A stretch of 64,000 bases of DNA from Bacillus pseudomycoides (GCF_022811845.1 NZ_CP064266.1:992001-1056000); one strand, 5' to 3'; positions 40,958-50,692 are shown, counted from the first letter of the stretch. Numbers and translations: made by a program. The notes: generated from the sequence alone by a model not told the origin.

Positions 40958-41650
40958 TTACATAAACATCGTTGCAAATAGTGGCCCAAGTAAACAAGTT
41001 AAAATCGCTGTTAATGTCATTGTTACCGACCCAATAACACCTTCATGCTCATTGTTTTTCATCGCTCTCATGACACCCATAATATGAGATGCACATCCAA
41101 AACCAATCCCTTTACCAACAGAATTTGTAACGCGGCTCCATTTCAATAGAAGCGGACCCGTAATTGTCCCTGTAATCCCAGCCACAACAACGAATGCTGC
41201 TGTTAAAGATGGAACACCACCAACTTGCTCTGATACACTCATTGCAACTGGCATTGTTACTGATTTTGGTAAAGAAGATAAAATTAAACTTTTATCTGTT
41301 CCCATAAGCGTTGCAATCACTAAGTCACTCGCAATCGCAACTGTTGTTCCGACTAGTACACCGCCCGCAATCGGTACAACGTATTTTTGCAGTACGTGAC
41401 GCTGTTTATATAGTGGAATTGCAAATGCTACCACACCTGGCCCAAGCAGTTTTGAAATCCAGCCACCGCCACTTTGCATGTACTCTTGATATGGTATATC
41501 CAGCACAAGTAATAAGACAATCATTAATGCTGTTGCTACAAGCATTGGAATGGTAAATGGTGTTGGCAATACTTTATAAATCTTTTTAGATAATTGATAT
41601 AATAACAATGTGAGAATAACCCAACCAATTCCGATTAATATTTGGCTCAT
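40958..41650 (-). CDS. CidB/LrgB family membrane protein
   Basis: This 230-residue protein has about eight membrane helices and the LrgB/CidB pattern: GPGVVAFAIPLYKQ near residue 72, SLPKSVTMPVAMSVSEQVGG near 130, and GIGFGCASHIMGVMRA near 190. With its CidA/LrgA partner it forms a holin/antiholin-like or pyruvate-transport pair. Its ATG overlaps the stop of the upstream gene as ATGA, so the two are translationally coupled. CidAB and LrgAB types cannot be separated without regulator context. Confidence 0.93.
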   Translation of the reverse strand: MSQILIGIGWVILTLLLYQLSKKIYKVLPTPFTIPMLVATALMIVLLLVLDIPYQEYMQSGGGWISKLLGPGVVAFAIPLYKQRHVLQKYVVPIAGGVLVGTTVAIASDLVIATLMGTDKSLILSSLPKSVTMPVAMSVSEQVGGVPSLTAAFVVVAGITGTITGPLLLKWSRVTNSVGKGIGFGCASHIMGVMRAMKNNEHEGVIGSVTMTLTAILTCLLGPLFATMFM

Positions 41651-42015
41651 CGCGTTTCTTTTTCCTTTCTATTCGCAAGATATTGTCCTGTATGCCCTGC
41701 GACAATAATAATTAAAAATGTGCTCGCTACAATCGTAATGAAAAGAGAAATCCCCTTAGTCATAAAAAAAGAGCCGTAATTCATTAAACCAATCGTTGGT
41801 GGAATCAATAAAAACGGCATAATGGCAACGAGTGTTTCTGCTCCTAAATCGAACCATTTCACTGAAAGAACCTTAAGGCCTAATAAAACAAGTAATAGAA
41901 ACATCCCAATTAAACTTCCTGGAATTGGAATATTCAATATTTCTTGTACCCATGTTCCCATCATGTAAAACACGTAAAGAGCTGCAACTTGGACAATAAT
42001 CTTTGTAAACTTCAT
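41647..42015 (-). CDS. CidA/LrgA family membrane protein
   Basis: This 122-residue protein has four membrane helices and the family block LNIPIPGSLIGMFLLLVLL followed by PFLLIPPTIGLMNY. CidA/LrgA proteins oligomerise like holins and affect murein hydrolase activity, and related pairs move pyruvate. The ATG at 42015 is preferred because GAGGG lies nine bases upstream, rather than the two ATGs that directly abut it. A cre-like sequence at 42119-42133 suggests CcpA control. Confidence 0.92.
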   Translation of the reverse strand: MKFTKIIVQVAALYVFYMMGTWVQEILNIPIPGSLIGMFLLLVLLGLKVLSVKWFDLGAETLVAIMPFLLIPPTIGLMNYGSFFMTKGISLFITIVASTFLIIIVAGHTGQYLANRKEKETR

Positions 42016-42420
42016 GTTCATCATCCCTCATATTTATACGATCTTCTGTTTTCTATCCTTATCATAGTATAAATTGTAAAAACCTGCAATTTATCAACTT
42101 GACAACAAAAATGACATATGTTACACGCTTACACCCTTGATATGACTGCATTTCTGAGTGAGATTTATGTCAAAAACATTGACCTAAAATAAAAAGTTTA
42201 TATTTTCTGAATTTAAATATCAGTATTTTAATAAAATAAAACGCCATCCACTAAAAATGAATATATATTACTCATACCCTCCAATTTGCTTTCAACTACA
42301 CAGCATTTATTCCCCACCTTTACAGATAGGGAATAAATGTAAATCAAACAGCATTATTAATTTATTAAGACTCTGCTCATATCATTATCAGCTGATTGAA
42401 AGGATGGGTGATGAACATAT
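42016..42420. promoter_or_regulatory. Divergent region with a cre-like site
   Basis: TGTTACACGCTTACA at 42119-42133 is close to the CcpA operator but needs a one-base bulge. AT-rich sequence follows. No further gene is evident before the hydrolase fragment at 42421. Confidence 0.4.
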
Positions 42421-42504
42421 GACCAAAAAGGTTTTGATTTTTGCTGATCCTGGCATTGATGACACAATCGCTCTATTACATACCTCCATAAAAGATGAAT
42501 AGCC
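42421..42504 (+). pseudogene. N-terminal fragment of a second nucleoside hydrolase
   Basis: A 27-codon frame, MTKKVLIFADPGIDDTIALL plus seven residues and TAG, copies the first 20 residues of the hydrolase that begins at 42539 (MPKKVLFFSDAGIDDAIAL). It has its own ATG with an AAAGGATGGGTGATG leader. The DPGIDD metal-binding motif of the IUNH family is present, but the remaining nine-tenths is missing. It is the scar of a neighbouring paralogue removed by deletion, or an upstream leader peptide. Confidence 0.75.
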
Positions 42505-42538
42505 ATTATAAAAACCCATACTAGGGGGGGATTCATAT

Positions 42539-43489
42539 ATGCCAAAAAAAGTCTTGTTTTTTAGTGATGCTGGTATCGATGACGCCATTGCCTTAATACT
42601 TACACGCTTCTCAAAAGAGATTGAGGTTATTGGCGCTGTTGCAGATTATGGAAATGTTTCAAAGGAAATCGCCTCTAAAAATTTGTATTATTTAATACAT
42701 GAAGTGGGAGGAATACCTCTTCCTTTAATTGGCGGTGCAGAAAGTCCTCTTACTAGTGCAGTTCCTACCTTTTATCCAGAAGTACATGGTGTACATGGGC
42801 TAGGCCCTATCATCCCTAAAGAAAATAAAAATGCTAAAAAATTAGAGAATTTCTTTGAAGTCGTTAAGATTATTCAGCAATATAAAGATGAACTAATTAT
42901 TATCAATACTGGAAGGCTTACTTCATTAGCAGTGTTATTTGTTTTATACAAAGATTTAATGAAAGAGGTAAAATCCTACTATATAATGGGTGGTGCCTTT
43001 TTACATCCTGGTAATGTGACCACTGTAGCTGAGGCAAATTTCCACGGTGATCCCGTTGCTGCTAATCTTGTTTTCACATATGCTCAAAATGTATCTGTAT
43101 ATCCATTGAATGTGACACAATATGCCCTTATTACTCCTGAAATGGTGAATTATATTCATGCCAAAGGCAAATCTAAACTCACAAAGCCACTTCTCGATCA
43201 CTATTATTATAATTTTTACAAAAAACTATTTCCCACATTGGAGGGGAGTCCTGTCCATGATTTAATGCCCTTTATGGCATTATTGGATGATAAGATGTTC
43301 ACTTATCATCACTCCCCGGTTTATATAAATACAGAAGACTTATCCCGCGGAGAGTCTATTGCTGATTTCCGCTCTTCTATCAAGGAAGCTCCTTTTATCC
43401 ATAGGCCAACTCAACGAATTGCTATCGACTTTGACTATTCTCTTTTCTTCAAACACTATATGTCCATTATGACGGATGAAGCATTTTAA
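42539..43489 (+). CDS. Inosine-uridine-type nucleoside hydrolase
   Basis: This 316-residue enzyme cleaves the N-glycosidic bond of ribonucleosides for purine or pyrimidine salvage. The calcium-binding N terminus DAGIDDAIALIL, the TGRLTSLAV block, YYIMGGAF near residue 148, and AEANFHGDPVAANLVF, which supplies further active-site residues, are intact. Length is normal. The leader GGGGGGATTC precedes the ATG. Base preference (purine or pyrimidine) is not decidable. Confidence 0.92.
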   Translation: MPKKVLFFSDAGIDDAIALILTRFSKEIEVIGAVADYGNVSKEIASKNLYYLIHEVGGIPLPLIGGAESPLTSAVPTFYPEVHGVHGLGPIIPKENKNAKKLENFFEVVKIIQQYKDELIIINTGRLTSLAVLFVLYKDLMKEVKSYYIMGGAFLHPGNVTTVAEANFHGDPVAANLVFTYAQNVSVYPLNVTQYALITPEMVNYIHAKGKSKLTKPLLDHYYYNFYKKLFPTLEGSPVHDLMPFMALLDDKMFTYHHSPVYINTEDLSRGESIADFRSSIKEAPFIHRPTQRIAIDFDYSLFFKHYMSIMTDEAF

Positions 43490-43493
43490 TATA

Positions 43494-43530
43494 AAAAAAC
43501 AGACCGTGATTTCTCACGGCCTGCCTTTAT
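43494..43530 (-). terminator. Terminator of the glycolytic operon
   Basis: CAGGCCGTGA..TCACGGTCTG stem followed by seven T residues on the minus strand, just after eno. Confidence 0.85.
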
Positions 43531-43539
43531 TTTCTACAA

Positions 43540-44832
43540 TTATTTTTTAAGATTGTAGAAAGATTTTAAACCATCGTAAACAGCGATTTCGCCTAATTCG
43601 TCTTCGATGCGTAATAATTGGTTGTACTTAGCAATACGGTCAGTACGGCTCATAGAACCAGTTTTGATTTGGCCAGCGTTAGTTGCAACTGCGATGTCAG
43701 CAATTGTAGCATCTTCAGTTTCACCAGAACGGTGAGATACAACTGCTGTGTAACCAGCACGTTTAGCCATTTCGATTGCTTCGAAAGTCTCAGTTAAAGT
43801 ACCGATTTGATTAACTTTAATTAAGATTGAGTTAGAGATCCCTTTTTCGATACCTTCAGCAAGTTTTTGCGTGTTCGTTACGAATAAGTCGTCACCAACT
43901 AATTGAACTTTTTTGCCAAGACGGTCAGTTAGTAATTTGTGGCCATCCCAGTCGTTTTCGTCTAAACCATCTTCGATAGAGATGATTGGGAAGTCGTTGC
44001 AAAGACCTTCGTAGAAATCAACCATTTCTGCAGAAGTCATGCTGCGGCCTTCGCCTGTAAGATCATATTTACCAGTTTCTTTGTTGTAGAACTCAGAAGA
44101 AGCAACGTCCATTCCTAAGAATACGTTCTCGCCAGCTTTGTAACCAGCTTTTTCGATAGCTTCGATAATTACTTCTAATGCTTCACGGTTAGAACCAAGG
44201 TTTGGAGCGAATCCACCTTCGTCACCTACTGCAGTGTTAAGACCTTTGTCATGTAATACAGCTTTTAATGCATGGAATACTTCAGCACCCATACGGATTG
44301 ATTCTTTGAATGTTGGAGCACCAACTGGTAAGATCATGAACTCTTGGAAATCAACGTTGTTATCAGCGTGAGAACCACCGTTGATGATGTTCATCATTGG
44401 AGTTGGTAATTGTTTTGCATTGAATCCACCAAGGTAACGATATAATGGAAGACCTACGAAGTCAGCTGCTGCATGAGCTACTGCCATAGATACACCAAGG
44501 ATAGCATTAGCGCCTAATTTACCTTTGTTTGGAGTGCCGTCTAATTCGATCATAGCGTTGTCGATACCAGCTTGGTCAGTTACGTCGAAACCAACGATTT
44601 CTGGAGCGATAATTTCGTTTACGTTGTTTACTGCGTTAACAACACCTTTACCAAGGTAACGAGATTTGTCACCGTCACGTAATTCTACTGCTTCGTGCTC
44701 ACCAGTAGATGCACCACTTGGTACGATAGCGCGTCCGAATGCGCCGCTTTCTGTGTAAACTTCTACTTCTACAGTTGGGTTACCACGAGAATCAAGGACT
44801 TCGCGAGCATAAACATCAATAATTGTTGACAT
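43540..44832 (-). CDS. eno: Enolase
   Basis: This 430-residue enzyme converts 2-phosphoglycerate to phosphoenolpyruvate with magnesium. The key segments are all present: GRAIVPSGASTGEHEAVELRDGD-type N terminus, VGDEGGFAPN near residue 205, the metal-site SIEDGL, VGDDLFVTN, the catalytic lysine in ILIKVNQIGTLTET and SHRSGETED. It is the last gene of the gap-pgk-tpi-gpmI-eno operon and is followed by a strong terminator. GGAGAG precedes the ATG. Confidence 0.98.
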   Translation of the reverse strand: MSTIIDVYAREVLDSRGNPTVEVEVYTESGAFGRAIVPSGASTGEHEAVELRDGDKSRYLGKGVVNAVNNVNEIIAPEIVGFDVTDQAGIDNAMIELDGTPNKGKLGANAILGVSMAVAHAAADFVGLPLYRYLGGFNAKQLPTPMMNIINGGSHADNNVDFQEFMILPVGAPTFKESIRMGAEVFHALKAVLHDKGLNTAVGDEGGFAPNLGSNREALEVIIEAIEKAGYKAGENVFLGMDVASSEFYNKETGKYDLTGEGRSMTSAEMVDFYEGLCNDFPIISIEDGLDENDWDGHKLLTDRLGKKVQLVGDDLFVTNTQKLAEGIEKGISNSILIKVNQIGTLTETFEAIEMAKRAGYTAVVSHRSGETEDATIADIAVATNAGQIKTGSMSRTDRIAKYNQLLRIEDELGEIAVYDGLKSFYNLKK

Positions 44833-44864
44833 AATATTTCTCTCCTTTTATATATGAAATTTAA

Positions 44865-46394
44865 TTATTTAATAATTGTTTTACCTGTCATTTCTTTCGG
44901 TTGTTCAACACCAAGAAGTGTAAGCATTGTTGGAGCGATATCTCCTAAGATGCCACCTTCACGTAATTCAACATCATTTTTCGTAACGATGAAAGGAACC
45001 GGGTTCGTTGTATGAGCTGTCATTGGTCCACCGTCAGAAGTTAACTCCTGATCAGCATTACCATGGTCCGCAGTAATAAGTGCTACACCATCTTTTGCAA
45101 GAATCGCTTCTACAACTTTTCCTAAACATTCGTCAGTTGCTTCTACTGCTTTAATTGTTGGTTCCATCATCCCAGAATGGCCAACCATATCACAGTTTGC
45201 AAAGTTAAGAATGATTACATCATGTTTATCATTTTCGATTTCATTTACTAAAGCGTCAGTTACTTCGTAAATGCTCATTTCAGGTTTCAAGTCATACGTT
45301 GCAACCTTCGGTGAGTTAATTAAGATACGCTCTTCTCCTGGGAATTCAGCCTCACGACCACCGCTAAAGAAGAATGTAACGTGCGGATACTTTTCAGTTT
45401 CCGCGATGCGAAGTTGTTTTAATCCCGCTTGCGCAACAACTTCACCTAATGTGTTATCAAGGTTCATTGGCTTGAATGCCACGTAACCATCTACTGTTTC
45501 ACTAAAGTGTGTCATACATACGAATTCTGGAATGTGAGGGACTTTTTCACCACGATCGAACTCACGGAAGTCTTCGTTTGTAAATACACGTGCAATTTGA
45601 ATTGCGCGGTCCGGACGGAAGTTATAGAAGATTACTGCATCATCATCATTGATTGTTGCAACTGGCGTTTCATCTTCATTAACAATTACAGATGGTAATA
45701 CGAACTCATCATAGATACCATTTGCATAAGAGTCCTCTACGCATTCATGTGCTGATTTATAAGTAGGTCCTTCACCATTCACCATAGCACGGTAACATTT
45801 TTCAACGCGATCCCAACGCTTGTCACGGTCCATGGAGTAATAACGACCAGAGATTGTCGCGAATTGACCTACTCCTGTTTCTTTAATTACTTCATTTGTT
45901 GCATCGATATAACCTTTTGCTGTTTGTGGTCCAACATCGCGGCCATCTAAGAATGCATGGATGTATACTTTCTCCACGCCTTCTTTTGCTGCTAAGCGAA
46001 GAAGAGCAAACATATGGTTCATGTGACTGTGCACACCACCATCAGAAAGTAAACCGAATAAATGAAGAGCTGTACCTTTTTCTTTTACGCTTTTAATTGC
46101 ATTTTGAAATGTTTCGTTCTTATCGAACTCACCTTCACGAATTGCAACGTTCACACGTGTTAAGCTTTGATATACTACGCGGCCAGCACCGATATTTAAG
46201 TGACCAACCTCAGAGTTACCCATTTGACCTTCTGGAAGACCCACTGCCTCGCCACATGCTGTAAGCGTTGTGTGAGGGAACTTGTTCCAGTAACCATCAA
46301 AATTAGGTTTCTTAGCTTGTGCTACAGCATTCCCGTAAGTTTCTTCACGTAGTCCGAAACCGTCAAGAATGATTAAAGCTGTTGGCTTTCTCAT
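44865..46394 (-). CDS. gpmI: 2,3-bisphosphoglycerate-independent phosphoglycerate mutase
   Basis: This 509-residue manganese enzyme interconverts 3- and 2-phosphoglycerate. It has the metal-site serine segment GQMGNSEVGHLNIGAGRVVYQ near residues 57-77, DGRDVGPQTA, the NFRPDR motif and the C-terminal ITADHGNADQ. Its ATG overlaps the tpiA stop as ATGA, so translation is coupled. Its activity is acutely pH-sensitive in Bacillus spores, which lets 3-phosphoglycerate accumulate. Confidence 0.97.
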   Translation of the reverse strand: MRKPTALIILDGFGLREETYGNAVAQAKKPNFDGYWNKFPHTTLTACGEAVGLPEGQMGNSEVGHLNIGAGRVVYQSLTRVNVAIREGEFDKNETFQNAIKSVKEKGTALHLFGLLSDGGVHSHMNHMFALLRLAAKEGVEKVYIHAFLDGRDVGPQTAKGYIDATNEVIKETGVGQFATISGRYYSMDRDKRWDRVEKCYRAMVNGEGPTYKSAHECVEDSYANGIYDEFVLPSVIVNEDETPVATINDDDAVIFYNFRPDRAIQIARVFTNEDFREFDRGEKVPHIPEFVCMTHFSETVDGYVAFKPMNLDNTLGEVVAQAGLKQLRIAETEKYPHVTFFFSGGREAEFPGEERILINSPKVATYDLKPEMSIYEVTDALVNEIENDKHDVIILNFANCDMVGHSGMMEPTIKAVEATDECLGKVVEAILAKDGVALITADHGNADQELTSDGGPMTAHTTNPVPFIVTKNDVELREGGILGDIAPTMLTLLGVEQPKEMTGKTIIK

Positions 46395-47146
46395 TTTACC
46401 GCCCCCAGAAGACCTAAGAAGGAAGCAGGCTCTAAACTAGCACCGCCAACTAAAGCGCCATCGATGTCAGATTGTGCCATGTATTCTTTAATGTTTTCTG
46501 GTTTTACGCTACCGCCGTATTGAATACGAACAGCTTCTGCAGCTGCTGGAGAAACAGCTTCTGCAACAACTTTACGAATATGCGCACATACTTCGTTTGC
46601 ATCTGCAGAAGAAGAAGATTTACCTGTACCGATCGCCCAGATTGGCTCATAAGCGATAACAGTTGCTTTCACTTGCTCTTCTGTTAAGCCTGCAAGTGCT
46701 TTTGTCACTTGACCTGCTACTAGATCAAATGTTTTTCCGCTTTCGCGTTCTTCTAAAGTTTCACCACAGCAAACGATTGGTGTTAAACCATGTTCAAATG
46801 CTGCAAGAGTCTTTTTGTTTACTGTTTCGTCTGTTTCAGCAAACATTTCACGACGCTCAGAGTGACCAAGTACTACGTAGCTCACTTTTAAGTCGCTAAG
46901 TGCTACTGGGCTAATTTCGCCAGTGAATGCACCATTTTTTTCGAAGTGCATGTTTTGTGCACCTACTTTTAAGTCCGTTCCTTCAGTTGCCGCTACTAAG
47001 CGCTCTAAGAAAAGAGCTGGAGAGCAAACTACTGCATCAACAGCTGAAGCTGCTGGGATTTGACCTTTTACTTCTTCTACGAAGCTAACTGCTTCAGATA
47101 AAGTTTTATTCATTTTCCAGTTACCTGCGATAATTGGTTTACGCAT
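46391..47146 (-). CDS. tpiA: Triosephosphate isomerase
   Basis: This 251-residue TIM-barrel enzyme interconverts dihydroxyacetone phosphate and glyceraldehyde 3-phosphate. Catalytic residues are visible: GNWKMNK (Lys near residue 12), VLGHSERRE (His near 95) and AYEPIWAIGTGK (Glu near 167), plus the phosphate loop IQYGGSVKPEN. The start is set at the ATG of MRKPIIAGNW (47146); the GTG nine bases upstream is not conserved. It overlaps gpmI by four bases. Confidence 0.97.
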   Translation of the reverse strand: MRKPIIAGNWKMNKTLSEAVSFVEEVKGQIPAASAVDAVVCSPALFLERLVAATEGTDLKVGAQNMHFEKNGAFTGEISPVALSDLKVSYVVLGHSERREMFAETDETVNKKTLAAFEHGLTPIVCCGETLEERESGKTFDLVAGQVTKALAGLTEEQVKATVIAYEPIWAIGTGKSSSSADANEVCAHIRKVVAEAVSPAAAEAVRIQYGGSVKPENIKEYMAQSDIDGALVGGASLEPASFLGLLGAVK

Positions 47147-47178
47147 GCTTTGCACCGTCCTTTTTCTTTGGCTGCTAC

Positions 47179-48363
47179 TTATTTGTCGTTAAGACAAACT
47201 ACACCTGGAAGTTCTTTACCTTCCATAAATTCTAATGACGCACCGCCGCCAGTAGAAATGTGGCTCATTTTATCAGCCATACCGAATTTTTCAACAGCTG
47301 CTGCAGAGTCACCACCGCCGATAACAGAGTATGTACCTTCTGCATCTGCTAATGCTTGTCCTACTGCTTTTGTACCTTCTGCAAATGGAGTCATTTCAAA
47401 TACACCCATTGGTCCGTTCCATACAACAAGCTTAGAGTTTTTAATTACATCAGCATAAATTTCACGTGTTTTTGGTCCGATATCTACGCCTTCCCAAGTT
47501 TCAGGAATTGCATCGATACCTACAACTTTTGTTGTTGCAGTTTCAGAGAACTCTTCTGTAATTACAACATCAACTGGCATGTAGAAGTTTACGCCCTTTT
47601 CTTTTGCAAGTTCCATAAACTCTTTTGCTAAGTCAATTTTGTCATTTTCACATAGAGATTGTCCGATTTCATGTCCTAATGCTTTTACGAATGTGTAAGC
47701 AAGGCCACCACCGATGATTAGGTTATCTACTTTGTCTAATAGATGACGAATTACACCGATTTTATCTTTTACTTTCGCACCACCGATGATTGCTGTAAAT
47801 GGGCGTTCTGGGTTAGAAAGTGCTTTACCTAATACTTCTAACTCTTTTTCCATTAAGAAACCAGATACTGCTGGTAGGTAGTCTGCAATACCTGCAGTAG
47901 AAGCATGAGCACGGTGAGCTGCACCGAATGCATCGTTAACGAATAGATCAGCAAGAGCTGCAAATTCTTTCGCAAGTTCTGCATCGTTCTTTTCTTCGCC
48001 CGCATAGAAACGTACGTTTTCAAGAACTAATACGTCGCCTTCGTTCATTGCTGCAACCATTTCTTGTACAGCTGGTCCGAATGCTTCGTCCGCTTTTTTC
48101 ACGTCTTTACCAAGAAGCTCACCTAAACGTGCTGCTACTGGAGTAAGACGCATTTCTTCTACTACTTGGCCTTTTGGACGACCTAAGTGACTTGCTAAAA
48201 TCACTTTCGCACCTTGCTCTACTAAATATTGAATTGTAGGAAGAGCTGCACGAATACGAGTCTCGTCTGTAATTTTGCCCTCTTTCATAGGTACGTTGAA
48301 GTCAACGCGGCAAAATACTCGTTTACCTTTTAAATCTACGTCACGAATTGATTTTTTGTTCAT
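47179..48363 (-). CDS. pgk: Phosphoglycerate kinase
   Basis: This 394-residue enzyme transfers phosphate from 1,3-bisphosphoglycerate to ADP. The PGK signature KRVFCRVDFNVPM near residues 14-26, the substrate segment ILASHLGRPKG, the hinge and the nucleotide loop GGGDSAAAVEKFG are intact. It follows gap, from which it is separated by a hairpin, so partial termination may set the ratio between gap and the downstream genes. Confidence 0.98.
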   Translation of the reverse strand: MNKKSIRDVDLKGKRVFCRVDFNVPMKEGKITDETRIRAALPTIQYLVEQGAKVILASHLGRPKGQVVEEMRLTPVAARLGELLGKDVKKADEAFGPAVQEMVAAMNEGDVLVLENVRFYAGEEKNDAELAKEFAALADLFVNDAFGAAHRAHASTAGIADYLPAVSGFLMEKELEVLGKALSNPERPFTAIIGGAKVKDKIGVIRHLLDKVDNLIIGGGLAYTFVKALGHEIGQSLCENDKIDLAKEFMELAKEKGVNFYMPVDVVITEEFSETATTKVVGIDAIPETWEGVDIGPKTREIYADVIKNSKLVVWNGPMGVFEMTPFAEGTKAVGQALADAEGTYSVIGGGDSAAAVEKFGMADKMSHISTGGGASLEFMEGKELPGVVCLNDK

Positions 48364-48437
48364 TGGATTTCCCTCCGACTAGTTAGGATTGACAAAACCC
48401 ATTCAAAAGCTTATCACATTTGCTTCTAAAACGAAAG

Positions 48438-48472
48438 AAGAGAGAGGGAACAAACCCTCTCCCTCGTTTTGT
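48438..48472 (-). terminator. Intra-operon hairpin between gap and pgk
   Basis: GAGAGGG..CCCTCTC stem on the minus strand followed by a weak T-rich stretch. In B. subtilis the gapA operon gives short and long transcripts; this hairpin may do the same here. Confidence 0.6.
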
Positions 48473-48497
48473 CATTGATAACTGATAAACTTAAGAA

Positions 48498-49502
48498 TTA
48501 AAGACCTTTAGAAGCGATGTAGTCTACTAAGTCAACTACGCGGTTAGAGTAACCAGTTTCGTTGTCGTACCAAGAAAGAACTTTAAGCATGTTGCCTTCC
48601 ATAGTCATTGTAGATAATGCATCGATTGTAGAAGAATGTGTGCATCCGTTATAGTCGATAGATACTAATGGCTCTTCGCTGTATCCAAGGATACCTTTTA
48701 ATTCGCCTTCAGCTGCTGCTTTGAATGCTGCATTTACTTCTTCAACTGTTACTTCTTTGTCAAGTTCAACAACTAAGTCAACAAGAGAAACGTTAGCAGT
48801 TGGAACACGTACTGCGCCACCGTTTAATTTACCTTTAAGTTCTGGTAATACTAATGCTACCGCTTTAGCTGCACCAGTTGTAGTTGGGATCATGCTCATT
48901 GCTGCTGCACGTGCACGACGTAAGTCTTTATGTGGTAAGTCTAAGATTTGTTGGTCGTTAGTGTAAGAGTGAATTGTTGTCATCATTCCACGTTTGATAC
49001 CGAACTTCTCGTTAAGAACTTTAGCGAATGGTGCTAAGCAGTTTGTAGTACAAGAAGCGTTAGAGATTACATGGTGTTGAGATGCATCGTATGCTTCGTG
49101 GTTAACACCCATAACAACAGTGATATCTTCGTCAGAAGCTGGTGCAGAGATGATAACTTTTTTAACTGATCCACCTAAGTGTTTTTCAGCGTCTGCTTTT
49201 TTAGTGAAGCGTCCAGTAGATTCTACTACTACTTCTACTCCGTAGTCGCTCCATGGTAATTGTGCTGGGTCACGCTCAGCGATAACTTTGATTTCTTTAC
49301 CGTTAACAACGATGCTGTCGCCGTTAGCAGATACTTCTGCGTTTACTGTTCCGTGAACAGAGTCATATTTTAAAAGGTGAGCTAAAGTGTTAGCGTCTGT
49401 TAAGTCGTTGATTGCTACTACTTCCACGTTAGGGTTGTTAAGAGCTGCGCGGAATACCACACGTCCGATACGTCCAAATCCATTAATACCAATTTTAGTC
49501 AT
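48498..49502 (-). CDS. gap: Glyceraldehyde-3-phosphate dehydrogenase (glycolytic)
   Basis: This 334-residue NAD-dependent enzyme phosphorylates glyceraldehyde 3-phosphate. It has the Rossmann start KIGINGFGRIGRVVFRAAL, the catalytic cysteine in SNASCTTNCLAP near residue 152, and the histidine region IKRGMMTTIHSYTNDQ. Its position after cggR identifies it as the glycolytic GapA rather than the gluconeogenic GapB. A strong GGAGG precedes the ATG. Confidence 0.98.
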   Translation of the reverse strand: MTKIGINGFGRIGRVVFRAALNNPNVEVVAINDLTDANTLAHLLKYDSVHGTVNAEVSANGDSIVVNGKEIKVIAERDPAQLPWSDYGVEVVVESTGRFTKKADAEKHLGGSVKKVIISAPASDEDITVVMGVNHEAYDASQHHVISNASCTTNCLAPFAKVLNEKFGIKRGMMTTIHSYTNDQQILDLPHKDLRRARAAAMSMIPTTTGAAKAVALVLPELKGKLNGGAVRVPTANVSLVDLVVELDKEVTVEEVNAAFKAAAEGELKGILGYSEEPLVSIDYNGCTHSSTIDALSTMTMEGNMLKVLSWYDNETGYSNRVVDLVDYIASKGL

Positions 49503-49528
49503 TTGAATTTCCTCCTTGGGGGATTATA

Positions 49529-50557
49529 TTAAAGGGTAATACCCTTTGTTAACTGTTTTGCTGCACCTTCGTCTGTAATTAGAATCGAAGTGTGCCCTTG
49601 TTTAATTACAGCCTGTATTGCTTTTGCTTTTGAAGAACCTCCAGCGACTGCAACAACGTGAGATACATGATGTAAATCTTTTAGCTGCATACCTACTGTT
49701 TGTACTTTATGAACGACATTACCTTGTTCATTGAAGTAATAACCGAAAGCTTCGCCTACCGCTTCACTTGTTTTAATTTTCATCCAATCTGCTTCTGAAG
49801 TACTTCTGCGACGTGCCATTGTTAACGCATCACCTATTCCATGAATGACGATATTGGAAGATCGAATCAACTCAAGAACTTCTTTCACGGAAGGCTCTGT
49901 CACAATGGAAGCATATGCTTCGCTACTAACATGGTCTGGAACATACAATAAGCGATAATTACTCATCGTATTCTGTGCCATTTTTGCACAAATGGTATTG
50001 GCCTCTAATTCGACGCCTTCTCCAATCCCACCACGTGCTGGGACAAATAGCATATGTAAATCTTTGCAATCTAGTTGCATCATGTCCGCAGCAGCAGCTA
50101 GCGTTGTTCCTCCAGCCACAGCAACGATATTATTCGCTGTCAGATGGTCTTTTATACAAGTCACACAAGCACGGCCCATCTCCAGTTTGACCCAGGGTGA
50201 TTCATCACTATCACCAGGGACAACGAAAACTTCATCCAAGTCTAATGTTTCCTTAAGTTGTTTTTCTAAAACCTTTAACCCGGAAATTTCTTTCATAAAG
50301 TCTTCCAAAGCAAGAACCACAGTTGTTCCTTCTTCTGTTAAAGTCATTCCAGAAGAGGCGACGTGAACTAAGTTTTGTTCTTTCAAAACTTGCACTTCAC
50401 TTCGCAATACTCGTTCCGTCATACCAAGACTTGCAGATAAATTTCTTCTACCAATCGGCTGCATGAGACGAATGTGCTGAAGAATTTGCATTCTCGTTTG
50501 CATAACAGGTAGCAGATCAGGTAATAATTTTTTTGTATTTTGAATCCATGAGCGCAT
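49529..50557 (-). CDS. cggR: Central glycolytic genes regulator CggR
   Basis: This 342-residue SorC/DeoR-family repressor controls the gap operon and is released by fructose 1,6-bisphosphate. It has an N-terminal winged helix (LQHIRLMQPIGRRNLSASLGMTERVLRSEV), and a sugar-phosphate-binding domain with VVAVAGGTTLAAAADMM and HGIGDALTMARRR. The ATG at 50557 follows GAGGAG by seven bases and gives a length like B. subtilis CggR; an ORF start at 50572 lacks support. Its operator lies immediately upstream. Confidence 0.96.
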   Translation of the reverse strand: MRSWIQNTKKLLPDLLPVMQTRMQILQHIRLMQPIGRRNLSASLGMTERVLRSEVQVLKEQNLVHVASSGMTLTEEGTTVVLALEDFMKEISGLKVLEKQLKETLDLDEVFVVPGDSDESPWVKLEMGRACVTCIKDHLTANNIVAVAGGTTLAAAADMMQLDCKDLHMLFVPARGGIGEGVELEANTICAKMAQNTMSNYRLLYVPDHVSSEAYASIVTEPSVKEVLELIRSSNIVIHGIGDALTMARRRSTSEADWMKIKTSEAVGEAFGYYFNEQGNVVHKVQTVGMQLKDLHHVSHVVAVAGGSSKAKAIQAVIKQGHTSILITDEGAAKQLTKGITL

Positions 50558-50596
50558 ATCTTTTCTCCTCACTGCATCGGTTCATTTTCCCTCGTG

Positions 50597-50634
50597 GTCA
50601 CTTTGTGTCCCGTAGTGACATTTTACGTCCCACT
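50597..50634 (-). promoter_or_regulatory. CggR operator
   Basis: On the minus strand GGGACGTAAAATGTC is followed after four bases by GGGACACAAAGTGAC: two direct GGGAC-N6-TGTC/TGAC half-sites in the arrangement of the B. subtilis CggR operator. It lies 40-75 bases upstream of cggR. Confidence 0.85.
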
Positions 50635-50692
50635 AGGTTTAAAAAAATAATCCCTGCTACGTTTATTATTGTAACAGGAGATAGAAACTTAT

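Noticed and set aside
42257..42420. Upstream extension of the nucleoside hydrolase fragment
   Set aside because: The added residues show no similarity to the family and the real ATG at 42421 has its own ribosome site.
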